A DNA stretch of 64,000 nucleotides from Xylona heveae TC161 (lineage: Eukaryota > Ascomycota > Xylonomycetes > Xylonales > Xylonaceae): positions 1 through 64,000 of the forward strand of contig NW_017264206.1 of NCBI RefSeq assembly GCF_001619985.1, given 5' to 3'. This document shows positions 54,786 to 64,000 of this stretch, one piece after another; positions within the stretch are counted from its first letter, which is position 1; every line of letters starts with the position of its first letter. Under the pieces are notes generated by a model that was not told the DNA's origin, searched no databases, and saw nothing but the letters and a program-made list of their open reading frames with translations. Position numbers and translations under genes: made by a program.

Positions 54786-56407
54786 ATGTCAGACCTCAAG
54801 GCGTCAGTTACAGCGACCAAGGCTGGCTTTCATGTTGAAGGCTTCGAGAAGATTTCGTACGATTTCACGTTCCTCGATGGCGTATTTGATCCTCGCAATG
54901 AACATCTTGCCAACCTATACAAACAGTGGGGCCGAGCTCTCGCTGTCATGGACTTGAACGTCCATAACCTCTATGGGCAACAGTTGGAGAAGTATTTTGA
55001 TCACTATGGACTTACACTCAAGGTCCACAAGACGAGAATCGGGGAAAAAGCGAAATCGATAGAAACGTTATTGAGCATTGTCGACTCCATGAATGAATTT
55101 GGTATTTTCCGAAAGGTAAGTGTGTCGTTCATTGGCAACCCAGAAGGTCTGGAACTAATTAAACAAGGAACCAGTATTGGTTGTTGGCGGAGGCCTGGTA
55201 ACCGACGTCGCCGGGTGAGTATATCTATTTACTCTCTCATTCGACACGCTTGCTGATAATGTATGTCGATAGCTTTGCATGCGCTGCCTACCGCAGGAAT
55301 ACCAATTACATTCGAATTCCTACCACAGTGATTGGCTTGATTGATGCCTCGGTCTCAATCAAGGTGGCTGTGAACTATGGGAACTACAAGAATCGTCTAG
55401 GTGCATATCATGCTCCAATGCATACCTTCTTGGACTTCACTTTCCTTCGGACGCTACCAACTGCTCAGGTTCGGAATGGCTTTGCTGAGCTTATCAAGAT
55501 TTCTACTTGTTCGCACCTACCGACCTTTGAGCTTTTGGACAGATTCTGCGAGGAAATTATCCAAACGAAATTTGGTCGAGCAAACGGAGCCTCCCCAGCA
55601 GTGCGCGAAGCTTCTGATATGATAAACCGCGATGGAATCCACGAAATGCTGAAGCTTGAGACTCCGAATCTTCATGAGATTGGATTGGACAGAGTGATTG
55701 CGTATGGTCATACGTATGGCTAAACTGCTTGTCCTTGGTTTTCATCAGCTAACATGTGTAGATGGTCTCCGATGCATGAACTTGTTCCTGACGTTCCGTT
55801 GAGACATGGTCACGCTATTTCTATTGACATGGCGTACTCTGCGACGCTAGCGAACAGTCGAGGCCTCATTTCTGACGATGAGCACACCAGACTTTTACGC
55901 CTGTTCTCGCGCGCAGGGCTATCAATGGACCACTTTCAATTCGATGAGCAGTTGCTCGAGAAAGCGACCGCAGCTATCCTCCGTACACGAGATGGGAAAC
56001 TGCGCGCTGCTGTACCACATCCACTCGGATCATGCATCTTTTTGAATGACGTGTCGACCGAGGAGATGAAGGCAGCTCTGAGGCGCCACAAGGCTCTCAT
56101 GAAAGAGTATCCCAGACATGGTGAGGGTATCGAAGCGTTTGTGGACGCGAGCGATACAGGTTACGCTGAGGATGGCCAAGTCGAGACGTCTAAATCCTCG
56201 ATTGCCGCAGCCGGCCATGACGGAATCAATGGCATTGGAGATCAATCCCATAGTTCCGCTGACGGCAATCTCATCGACGGCCAGAAGATTCCGAGAGACA
56301 ACGTCATCAATGGTGGGCCGTCTCGTGGTTTGAACAACCCTATCAAAGATAACATCAAGGGGATGCGCCCGGAAACGAAGAGCTTGACAGATGGAATCAA
56401 GGCGTAA
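54786..56407 (+). CDS. Sugar-phosphate cyclase, DDGS/EEVS-type (MysA-like)
   Basis: Four exons (54786-55115, 55168-55214, 55273-55713, 55762-56407) give 487 codons. It is homologous to dehydroquinate synthase: [22 protein letters not shown] (NAD-binding), [47 protein letters not shown] and the metal-ligand segments VIAYGHTWSPMHEL and [14 protein letters not shown]. Replacement of DHQS residues by SPMHEL and the AYHAP block are features of the cyclases that use sedoheptulose 7-phosphate, i.e. desmethyl-4-deoxygadusol synthase or 2-epi-5-epi-valiolone synthase. With an O-methyltransferase and an ATP-grasp ligase adjacent, the DDGS role (first step to mycosporines) is favoured. The pentafunctional AROM supplies DHQS in fungi, so this is not needed for shikimate. 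About 100 C-terminal residues, Gly/Asn/Ser-rich, exceed the family core. Confidence 0.9.
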
Positions 56408-56843
56408 ATCACCATGTAGTAGTTGTATCGTAATGAAAGCACGAACGCATATTTATCTTAGAGAGACGTAGAAAAAGACAAAAAAAAAGTTAACAAAGCT
56501 ATCGATTACTAGGATATACACCGAGTACTTCCAAGCGATTTAATGTGCGTTTGTATAGAGAATAGAAATGTTGTCCATATCCTCAGTCTCGACATAGAAT
56601 GATTTCTTCCCAAAATCTACTGGAATACCTATGCCTACCAGATGCACTGATTTGTAGTCATCCCCGCAAGATACTATATATATTGCGGTGTGTTGGGTTC
56701 GTCAAAAATTGTCATGACGTATTACACCTCAATGCCACGTCCATCCTTTCAGGTAAACAACGTTTGCAATTTCTTGGTTATATCTTCGCACCTGAAAGTC
56801 CATATGTAATCTGCAGCTTAGAGCGCAGGTTCATGAAACAAAG
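56408..56843. other. Intergenic between cyclase and ATP-grasp genes
   Basis: Promoter of the ATP-grasp gene; nothing else seen. Confidence 0.5.
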
Positions 56844-58325
56844 ATGCTGTCGCACGACTCGCCATGGCATCGACATTATTTTCAAAATGCCGCCCTGATA
56901 TTCTTGAGTGTTTTGTTTCTTCCTTTCGATACTTTTGTTCTATTTTTGAGCTATGCATTGCATTTCACCTTTACGTTTGTTTTGAGGCGCAATGAAGGCA
57001 AAAGCAAAGTCCCCTCCGTTCCTTGTACCGTACTTATCACCGGCGTTGGCATGGCAAAAGGATTGGCACTCGCCCGCATCTTCCATCGAGTCGGACACAA
57101 GGTCATTGGAGCGGACTTTGCCTCAAATGGCATATCGGCCAGTGGCAGATTTTCAAGGGCTTTGTGTGGATTCTATACGTTGACCAAGCCTGTTGACAAG
57201 GCCAGCTCAGAACAGTATGTGCAGGATCTTATCGCAGTCACAAGGAAAGAAGGGGTAGATCTTTGGGTGAGCTGCTCTGGAGTTGCGTCTGCTGTGGACG
57301 ATGGGATTGCAAAAGAAGTGGTAGAGAGGCATACCAAATGCAAAGCGATTCAGCATGATGCCGAGACTACACGAATGCTCCACGAGAAGTACACCTTCAT
57401 CGAGGAGACGAGAAGCCTGGGGTTGACTGTTCCAGAAACGCACATTGTGACTTCTCACGAGAGTGTAATGGCTATTCTGCGGGATGCCGACAAGAAGAGA
57501 TATATTATGAAACCAGTCGGAATGGACGATGCGAATCGAGGAGATATGACACTTCTTCCTCGCGCTACAGCAGATGAAACAAGCCGGCATTTGTCGAATC
57601 TCGCCATCTCGGAAGATCAACCATGGGTGCTGCAGCAGTTTATTCGCGGAGGAGAGTATTGCACGCACGCACTAGTCATCAACGGCCATGTTGAAGCGTT
57701 CGTTGCCTGTCCATCCGCAGAGCTGCTCATGCATTACGAAGCCCTCGATGCAGGCTCGGCGATAAGTCAGGCAATGCTTCGGTTCACTCAAGAGTTTGTT
57801 CGGAGAGCAGAAGGATCCATGACAGGCCATCTTTCGTTCGATTTCTTGGTTCAATCTAATGTGACGAAGAAGGGCTCCGAAGATATTTTGTATCCCATTG
57901 AATGCAATCCTCGAGCGCATACTGCTGTTGTGTTGTTTCGGGGCTTAGACACCAAGCTTGCTGAGCGGTACCTGCTCTGTCTTTCTCCAGGCGTCGTTTC
58001 ATTGAACGGCCATGATAATACACCTCTGATTCCACGTCAACCGCTACAATATTATTGGGTTGGCCATGACTTGGTCAGCTTGATTTTACAACCTTTATTT
58101 CGCTTTTCGACAGGCACTGCTCGTACGGGCGACACGTTTTATGGCGTTGCTCTCTTCTTGCAACGGCTGGCCACGTGGAAGGACGGCACGTATGAAGTTT
58201 GGGATCCATTACCATGGTGGTGGTTATACCACGTGTACTGGCCGGGGCAGTTTCTGAGCGCCATCCTGCAGCGGCAGAAATGGAGCCGGATTAATGTGAG
58301 CACGACCAAAATGTTTGCTTGCTAG
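56844..58325 (+). CDS. ATP-grasp ligase, MysC-like
   Basis: Single-exon gene of 493 codons. After a hydrophobic N-terminus (about residues 14-50, one or two membrane-type segments) comes VLITGVGMAKGLALARIFHRVGHKVIGAD, the N-terminal pre-ATP-grasp fold. The ATP-grasp core shows RYIMKPVGMDDANRGDM (nucleotide-binding Lys), WVLQQFIRGGEYCTHALV, GHLSFDFLV and YPIECNPRAHTAVVLF (Mg2+-binding Glu and Asn). In cyanobacteria MysC couples 4-deoxygadusol with glycine to give mycosporine-glycine; the fungal enzyme may use glutamine, glutamate, alanine or another amine. It follows the cyclase in the same direction after 436 bp. Substrate cannot be read from the sequence. Confidence 0.88.
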   Translation: MLSHDSPWHRHYFQNAALIFLSVLFLPFDTFVLFLSYALHFTFTFVLRRNEGKSKVPSVPCTVLITGVGMAKGLALARIFHRVGHKVIGADFASNGISASGRFSRALCGFYTLTKPVDKASSEQYVQDLIAVTRKEGVDLWVSCSGVASAVDDGIAKEVVERHTKCKAIQHDAETTRMLHEKYTFIEETRSLGLTVPETHIVTSHESVMAILRDADKKRYIMKPVGMDDANRGDMTLLPRATADETSRHLSNLAISEDQPWVLQQFIRGGEYCTHALVINGHVEAFVACPSAELLMHYEALDAGSAISQAMLRFTQEFVRRAEGSMTGHLSFDFLVQSNVTKKGSEDILYPIECNPRAHTAVVLFRGLDTKLAERYLLCLSPGVVSLNGHDNTPLIPRQPLQYYWVGHDLVSLILQPLFRFSTGTARTGDTFYGVALFLQRLATWKDGTYEVWDPLPWWWLYHVYWPGQFLSAILQRQKWSRINVSTTKMFAC

Positions 58326-59162
58326 CGGCAACATAGCATGTCATTTGATAAAATACATGTGTTATCACTTCATTTTATGGCATTGAGGACTAGAAGGAAG
58401 CATTGCACATAGCAAAGCCGGGTTATTCATGACATATTTAGTGAAGCATCAAAAGAAGTAACCATAACCGTGAGTTGCTCTGTGATTGTTGACAGGCTTT
58501 GGGTGCTGACATCATGGCCTTTAGAGGACTGTCGGTTACCAGTTCATGTCGAGTCTAGCCGGATTAGCGGAAATGAAAACAACAGCCAGTCAAGGGTCCT
58601 CAGCAGGATAGAACCGAGAGAGATACATTGTGTTCTGGATTGAAGGGCATAAAACACACGGCTATAGTTGAGAGCTGGGCGAATGATATATTCCAATTGG
58701 CGAAACACTCAAGCACAGCGAAGAAGAAAGTGCAGGGGGGCATGTCATCGGGGTGGCTGATGCTATTTTAAACCACTAAAGGCTGAGGGAGAAAGATGAT
58801 TGGTTGCTATGATGGATCTGCCTGACAACAGTGACCACCAGCTTGCGCGTTGAGAGGCTGCGGACGTGAGACCCAAGTACTCAGCATCAACACAGCCTCT
58901 CGCCGTCTTCTTTCTTCTTTAATCGGCACAGCACCCGTCACGAGTCTAATTACAACAATTATCCTACTTGTACGACTACAACGACGGTCGGCTTACACGG
59001 GAACTACTGTGCATCTGCAACCCTCCAAATTTCAACCATCACCCGCTCAGCCTTGCTTGACTGCCTCTTCGTTACATATACTGCCGGCTGTCCACGTCTC
59101 TGAACTCACATTTCATCGAACAAATTCAAGTTCCTAGTTTCATTCCACATCACTCCGTCGCG
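58326..59162. other. Intergenic, nothing seen
   Basis: Separates the mycosporine-type genes from the MARVEL-type gene. An open frame at 58850-59137 overlaps the expected leader of the next gene and has no support. Confidence 0.45.
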
Positions 59163-60195
59163 ATGCGGCTACCCTTGAGCTATGTGCAGCTCAGCAAAAT
59201 GGCTCTGCATATTGCGCAGGCCGTCATCATCTTCGTTTCGTGGGCCGTCACAATAGCAATTTTTACGCAGAGTAGTACCACCGACGGTCGTACAAAATGG
59301 TTCTTTACTCTCGTACGCAGTGTCTAGTCCCCTCAAACTCCAAACTTGCTGCTAACGCCATCGTAGTGTTGGTTGAGCATCCCAGCGCTCATCTATTTGA
59401 CCATGGTGCCCATGTGGTCACGAGCGAGGCGATTCGCAAACGCATACGCTTATGCAGCGATTGATACAGTATTTGCCGTAAGTACGATTCTCTCGATCAC
59501 AAAATTATCGTCGCTCATGTTGCAATTTAGATCTTCTGGCTGTCGGCAGCCATCGCAGTCGCAACCTGGAACAGTAGTGGCGAGTCTGAAGGAGCCAAGA
59601 AAAAGAAGAAGAGTGATGCCAGCTGTGCCACTTTTGCATATGGCTCCGAGACCACCTGCAAACTCAGCAAGGTCACTGTGGGGTTCGGCGTTGTAGTCTT
59701 GTAAGTCTTCGAAGCAAGTCTCAGAAAATGCAAGCCGAGCAATTTGTTGATTACTCTTTTGTTAGCATCTTCTTCGCGGTAACGGCTGCGATATCAATTT
59801 ATGGCGCCATTTATTATCGCAAGAACGGCACCCTCCCGGGCGACGAGCCCCAACCCCACGATCCCAACTCGATTGAAAACCAAACAAAAGACGCATTCTC
59901 CACCAATACGTTTGATGACGATGACAATGACATTATCAAGCCCGGCCACGTCAGCGCACACGAAGGAGACGACTATGCACCTCTGCACCAGAATGAGGCG
60001 GACGACTACCAACTGCCAAGTCGACGACCGGACTGGCAGCCAGAGCCATACAGCGGCGGATACGGAGATCTTCACTCGGCAGAGGAGGACCGAATCCGTG
60101 GAGCCGCCAGCGTCGAGCCCGATGGCTTTGCGCCCAGTGGACACGTCCACTTTCCGGATGCCGACTATAGCTATCGCGGAGCGGGAGGAGCCTGA
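59163..60195 (+). CDS. MARVEL-type four-helix membrane protein
   Basis: Four exons (59163-59312, 59367-59477, 59531-59700, 59766-60195) give 286 codons. Four membrane helices can be seen: ALHIAQAVIIFVSWAVTIAIF, CWLSIPALIYLTMVPMW, AYAAIDTVFAIFWLSAAIAVA (across intron two), and VTVGFGVVVFIFFAVTAAISIYGAIYY (across intron three). Cys residues lie in the loop after helix three (SDASCATFAYGSETTCK), as in fungal MARVEL-domain proteins. A soluble, acidic tail of about 130 residues follows, rich in Asp, Pro and Tyr. Such proteins sit in plasma-membrane domains or secretory membranes; exact role unknown. Confidence 0.82.
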
Positions 60196-60957
60196 TGACG
60201 CTACAAACAAAGAAACAATCTAGCAGCAGCTGATACCCTCTTTTCTGAATATCGCGGAATATGTAAAGAATGCGCCTTGGTATTTGATGTTTGTTTTTCA
60301 GCACAGCCATTTGATATTAGGTTCAGACAGCGGAGCATGTCGTTGTAGCAGAGCATGGAAAGGGTGTGCACAAACCAGCCAGTAGTGACGAACAATTACG
60401 AATAGATAGAATGATAACTGTCAATATATGCATTTATTAAAATTATTAAAAATCCCACTTGTTGATATTCATATGTGTACTGGATGAGCAATTGAAAGTG
60501 TCGCGGCAAAACAGCCAGCCGTGAGTTTGGGACCGGGACCATTCGGGGAGGTCGGAGATCACAAAGTCCGCCCCGACCGGCCTACCTGACAGTTGGAGCA
60601 TCACCAAGCAGTCAACTCGAACATTTGTCCTTTTGGCCGCTTTGTTCTCCACGCTCCTCCACTCCACAATATCCACCACACTTGCTTTACGCCTTTACTC
60701 GATCATTAAATCTGGATAGCCTGGATCGCCGTACTCGGCACTTTTCGTTGCAGGACGTTTCAAACCAACGCCTGTCAAACCATCCACGCACCCGCCTCCA
60801 TTCGTCTCCTGAACGCTGAGCTGTACTCTCACAACATCTCGATTTCAAATAACAGAAAACACATAGCAAAAGTACCAAAACCAAGTCGAACTACAACCTA
60901 ACAAAACATTCCGATCGACCCATTCTTCAAAACCGATATCTGAAAAGCAACCCAAAA
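60196..60957. other. Intergenic, nothing seen
   Basis: 3' region of the MARVEL-type gene and promoter of the Sec72-like gene. Short frames on both strands are unsupported. Confidence 0.45.
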
Positions 60958-61575
60958 ATGGACGAAACATTCACCCTCCTCCCTCTACACCTCGACCCGT
61001 CCAGCAAAGCCATCTCCACCTCTTCCACCTCTTCCACCAGCTCCTCTTCCGCCCTAACCACCGAGCTCGCGACGCTCAACGCCCTGCACCGCACGCTGCT
61101 GAGCCTCGAGACGCCCGGAAAAACCCCGCCGCCTCCGATCCCCGTGAACCCGAAACGCAGCGCGGCGATCACGAAGATGCGGGAGAACGGCAACGCGCAT
61201 TTCCGCAAGGGCGCGCACGCCGAGGCCGTGCGGCTGTACACGTTTGCAATCGACATGGCGCTGGGCCGGCCGGTGTGGGAACCCGCGGGGCTGGTGCGGG
61301 AAGAGGTCGCGGGCCTGTTTGCGAACAGGGCGGCGGCGCAGATGGGTCTGCGCAATTTCCCGGAGGCGGCGGTCGATGCGGAGACGAGCGTGGAGATGAA
61401 GAGGATCGGCAATGCGAAGGCGTGGTGGCGCCGAGGGAAATGCTTGGTGGAGATGGGCCGCCTGCGGGAGAGTAAGGACTGGTTGGGCAAAGCGCTGGAG
61501 GTGGAGGGCAAAGAGGCGGAGATTGTGGGGCTTTTGGCGGAGGTGAAGAAGGAACTGGAGAGACGGGGGGAGTAA
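60958..61575 (+). CDS. sec72: Sec72-like TPR protein (ER translocon accessory)
   Basis: Single-exon gene of 205 codons. The start MDETFTLLPLHLDPSSKAIS is typical of filamentous-fungal Sec72, followed by a Ser/Thr run, PPPPIPVNPKRSAAITKMRENGN and a TPR domain: GNAHFRKGAHAEAVRLYTFAIDMALG, LFANRAAAQMGLRNFPEAAVDAETSVEM and AWWRRGKCLVEMGRLRESKDWLGKALEV. Sec72 binds the Sec63 complex and cytosolic Hsp70 during post-translational import into the ER. The coding region is notably GC-rich at third positions compared with neighbours. A general TPR cochaperone is the alternative reading. Confidence 0.82.
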   Translation: MDETFTLLPLHLDPSSKAISTSSTSSTSSSSALTTELATLNALHRTLLSLETPGKTPPPPIPVNPKRSAAITKMRENGNAHFRKGAHAEAVRLYTFAIDMALGRPVWEPAGLVREEVAGLFANRAAAQMGLRNFPEAAVDAETSVEMKRIGNAKAWWRRGKCLVEMGRLRESKDWLGKALEVEGKEAEIVGLLAEVKKELERRGE

Positions 61576-62198
61576 TTGTGGTAGTGTGGTGGTAGTGTGG
61601 TGGGATGATGGGATTGTGGAGAGGGAACTGTGGATTGATGGAGAAGTGCGGTGATTGACAAGTTTCTTTGATATATGAGCTTGGAAAGAAACGGGGTGGT
61701 GTTGGCTGTTGCTGTGCAGGACGAACTCGGGATGCGTGGATGCGTATTTCTTTATATCGACTACGCGTACACCGTTAATACGGCTTCCGTTTGCTGAGTT
61801 GGATGGCACCGTGCACCGGGCACCGCGGACCGTGTCTGCACTTACTCTGCGCGAGGAAGCATTACCTACCACATCTTCATTTCTGCTCAAGTTGGGAACA
61901 GGATCAAGGGACTGAACATTTGCATTACATCTGGCGTATTACGGCGAACTTAGAATCGGACATACTTTTCATCCCTTCCTCTCTTTCCTTTACTCTTTTT
62001 TCTTTGAATGCACTTGGGCAGTTCAGCAGTCGTGATCAAAGTAAATCAAGTACATTTTACTGTTAAACAACGCGCAATAAGCTACCGCTTCTACCGAAAC
62101 AATCTAGTGATATACTCTAGAAAAAAAAGGATAAGATAAACGCTGCAATGGAGGATGGTTAAATGTGGAACAGTATAAACCAAAAGTTACGGAAAAGT
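61576..62198. other. Convergent intergenic region, nothing seen
   Basis: 3' regions of the Sec72-like and NRPS-like genes. No feature recognised. Confidence 0.45.
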
Positions 62199-64000
62199 CT
62201 AGTTTGAACAAGGACATGTCTCGATCCAGTTCCAGATCCGCCGAAAATGCTCATCGTCTATCGGGTTGACAGTGCGCATCGTATGTGAGATCTTTTCTGC
62301 GCAAAGGGTATCGAAGTGTGGAGTCTCCCGTGGTTCGGGGTGTTGAGGAGCGGCGTACTGGGTGTATTAGCTTCCACGACCCAGAAAGAAGTTTAGGGAT
62401 AAATGTAGGGACAGGGACGGGAATAGAACAGGAAGAGGGAGAGGAATAGGAACAGGAATAGAAAAAGAAAATAAGGGTGGAAAGGAATAGGAATAGGGCA
62501 GAAATACCAAAGATTTCCACAAAGGGAGCAGCTTCCGCGCTGGATGACTACCACGACGACTGGACTCTGTATGCTCATCACCCTGTTCTAGCCTACGCAC
62601 CCATTCATCTGGCGGGAATGCTTCAAACACGACTCCAAACTTTTTCAGCCATGCTAAGAGATCGGACCAGCGCGGATGTTGATGTTTGTTGACGATGTGG
62701 AATACAGGGACTTCTGTGCTCTGGGAAAGGCCGGTTGAGAAGGAGGAACTGATATTCACAATTGCCTTGGCGGCGGTGTCTAGGGGGAGCCAGTCTAGAG
62801 GCTACAACATCCATGGTGGTTAACCGCGGGGAAATCATTTAGGAAGAAGCGCAGAAGATACATGGAAAATGGTCAGAGGAAGGAAGGGACATACCTGATC
62901 AATAGCAGGCAAACCCCCCGTCACGGCGACAGAGCTGAGCATTAGCGGCCAGGCCTCGCTCATGTTCCATATCCCCTTGTCTGTATCACCGCATAGTTGG
63001 CCGATACGAAGAACGGATATCCTTCCGCGTAGACTCGTGTTTTCATGAGCACGATGGCAGATTTTCTCCGCTACCCATTTCGAGCGCGAGTATCCTAGCG
63101 GCGAGGCAGATGATGGCGTGTGGGAAAGGGTCTCCGGGATGATGCCTGTGCTTGGGCGGCTATTTGATACGCTTGCTGTCGAGGAGCAGAAGATGAATCT
63201 TGGTGGTTCAGGGCGTTGAGCTGCAAGTGCAAGAGTGATGAGGTTATGGAGACCTGGAAACGCATGAGCCCTAATGAAAAAGTTTAGGTAGTAGCAATGT
63301 TAGCGGGGTCTAACCGGAAATATGGTCATGAACAAAGCTTGATAGTCTGGCGTTGAAATTGACTGCCCATGCTGCGTGCACGATAAGGGTTGCGGTTTCA
63401 GCAAGTTCTTTATACTCCGGTTTGGACAGGCCAAGAGCTGTATCTGCGAGATCCGTCGGTATGCAGGAGATGCGTGTAACGGATGAATCTATTCGCTTCT
63501 TTGCATGCGCTTCTAGATTTTTGTTGACCCTTTCCAATGCTTTTTCTGGGGTTTTAGCTCGAACAAGGCAGATAATTCTGGATACGTTTTGCATTTGACG
63601 GAATGCATCAAGCAAGTGCGCGCCTAGTGCGCCCGTTGCGCCGGTAAGGATCTGGACTGGTTAGCAGAGAGCTGTGTGACGAGTTGAGGATGCTTACCAC
63701 GACCTCTCCATTTCTAGTGATATTATCATCTCTTCTAGAATGATGGCCAAGTTCAGTACTGGCGCAGCTAAAATCACCGTACTCATCAACTAATTGAAAC
63801 ATCAATTGCTCATCATCATGGGTATTGTCTTTGACAAGACCGTGGCGCCGATCGATAATGTAACTGGCAAGCCTGCAGCAATGTTAGTCCCTTGGACAAA
63901 TCTAGAGAGTACTGGTCTAACCTATCAATCGTGCCACAGTCATAGACTATATTCAGAGGTAAAGACTCTTCAATACCCGGAAGTAAATCCTGTAGATATT
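62199..64000 (-). CDS. NRPS-like enzyme, C-terminal carrier and thioester reductase (partial)
   Basis: The gene enters from the right edge. Exons read 64000-63922, 63872-63698, 63651-63315, 63253-62895, 62801-62508 and 62357-62199. The first part, LLPGIEESLPLNIVYDCGTIDRLASYI, is the end of a carrier-protein domain whose phosphopantetheine Ser lies outside the window. A reductase domain of the extended SDR type follows: ILTGATGALGAHLLDAF (NADPH loop), IICLVRAKT, FIFCSSTASVSN, and GYSRSKWVAEKI with the Tyr and Lys of the active site, then RIGQLCGDTDKG. Such domains release carrier-bound acids as aldehydes or alcohols, as in A-T-R reductases and NRPSs. Adenylation and other domains are not visible. 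Its place 4 kb from the mycosporine-type genes is notable. Confidence 0.85.
62400..62505. repeat. Purine/pyrimidine microsatellite in an intron
   Basis: On the plus strand GGAATAGGAACAGGAATAG-type units with AGGGACAGGGACGGG run for about 100 bp. The tract lies inside the predicted last intron (62358-62507) of the NRPS-like gene; translated it would give an unlikely Pro/Phe/Leu-rich segment. Confidence 0.7.

Noticed and set aside
54786-56407. Dehydroquinate synthase of the shikimate pathway
   Set aside because: Fungi use the pentafunctional AROM for this step, and the metal-ligand and substrate blocks differ; neighbours point to mycosporine synthesis.
58850-59137. Open frame before the MARVEL-type gene
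   Set aside because: Lies in the probable 5' leader, Thr/Leu-rich without a motif.

Overview
The window is nuclear DNA of a filamentous ascomycete (Pezizomycotina, most likely Eurotiales). The evidence is genes split by short introns (about 45-150 nt, GTAAGT-type donors, CTAAC/CTGAC-type branch points), fungal-only families (Zn(II)2Cys6 regulators, xanthine dioxygenase XanA, Sec72) and an intron-bearing tRNA. Exon boundaries were read by eye; for nearly every multi-exon model the joined exons sum to a multiple of three and join conserved protein motifs. They remain predictions without transcript support.

Left part (1-21 kb) is accessory. It starts with diverged ~215-bp tandem repeats, then an intracellular-type GH31 glycosidase, an F-box gene with a frame break, a decayed GH49 (dextranase/isopullulanase) pseudogene whose 5' side ends beside a tRNA-derived SINE-like element, and then a group of metabolic genes: CocE/NonD-type hydrolase, Aro8-like aminotransferase, Zn2Cys6 regulator, Asp/Glu-racemase-like protein, class II aldolase-like protein and a ketopantoate-reductase-like enzyme. 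A TCGGAGTAAT-type motif recurs in several of their promoters, which suggests they are partly co-regulated.

Middle part (21.8-52 kb) is mostly conserved housekeeping: a CobW/ZNG-type GTPase, XanA, WDR70, an ARCA/ACR-2-like regulator, a NIPA-type Mg2+ transporter, complex I subunit NDUFB3/B12 (small two-exon gene), CAF1/POP2 deadenylase, copper amine oxidase, proteasome ATPase Rpt2, Ubc1, a GFO/IDH/MocA oxidoreductase, a methyltransferase, an elongator tRNA-Met(CAU) with a long structured intron, TFIIH cyclin Ccl1 and the ABCF protein Arb1.

Right part (52.5-64 kb) holds the most interesting system. An O-methyltransferase, a sugar-phosphate cyclase of the DHQS/DDGS/EEVS superfamily and an ATP-grasp ligase lie side by side. 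That is the MysB-MysA-MysC set that makes 4-deoxygadusol and mycosporines (UV-absorbing compounds). About 4 kb further on, beyond a MARVEL-type membrane protein and a Sec72-like TPR protein, the window ends inside the carrier-reductase end of an NRPS-like enzyme. A thioester reductase would be chemically suited to making the reduced amino-alcohol side chain of fungal mycosporines such as mycosporine-glutaminol; this link is a hypothesis.
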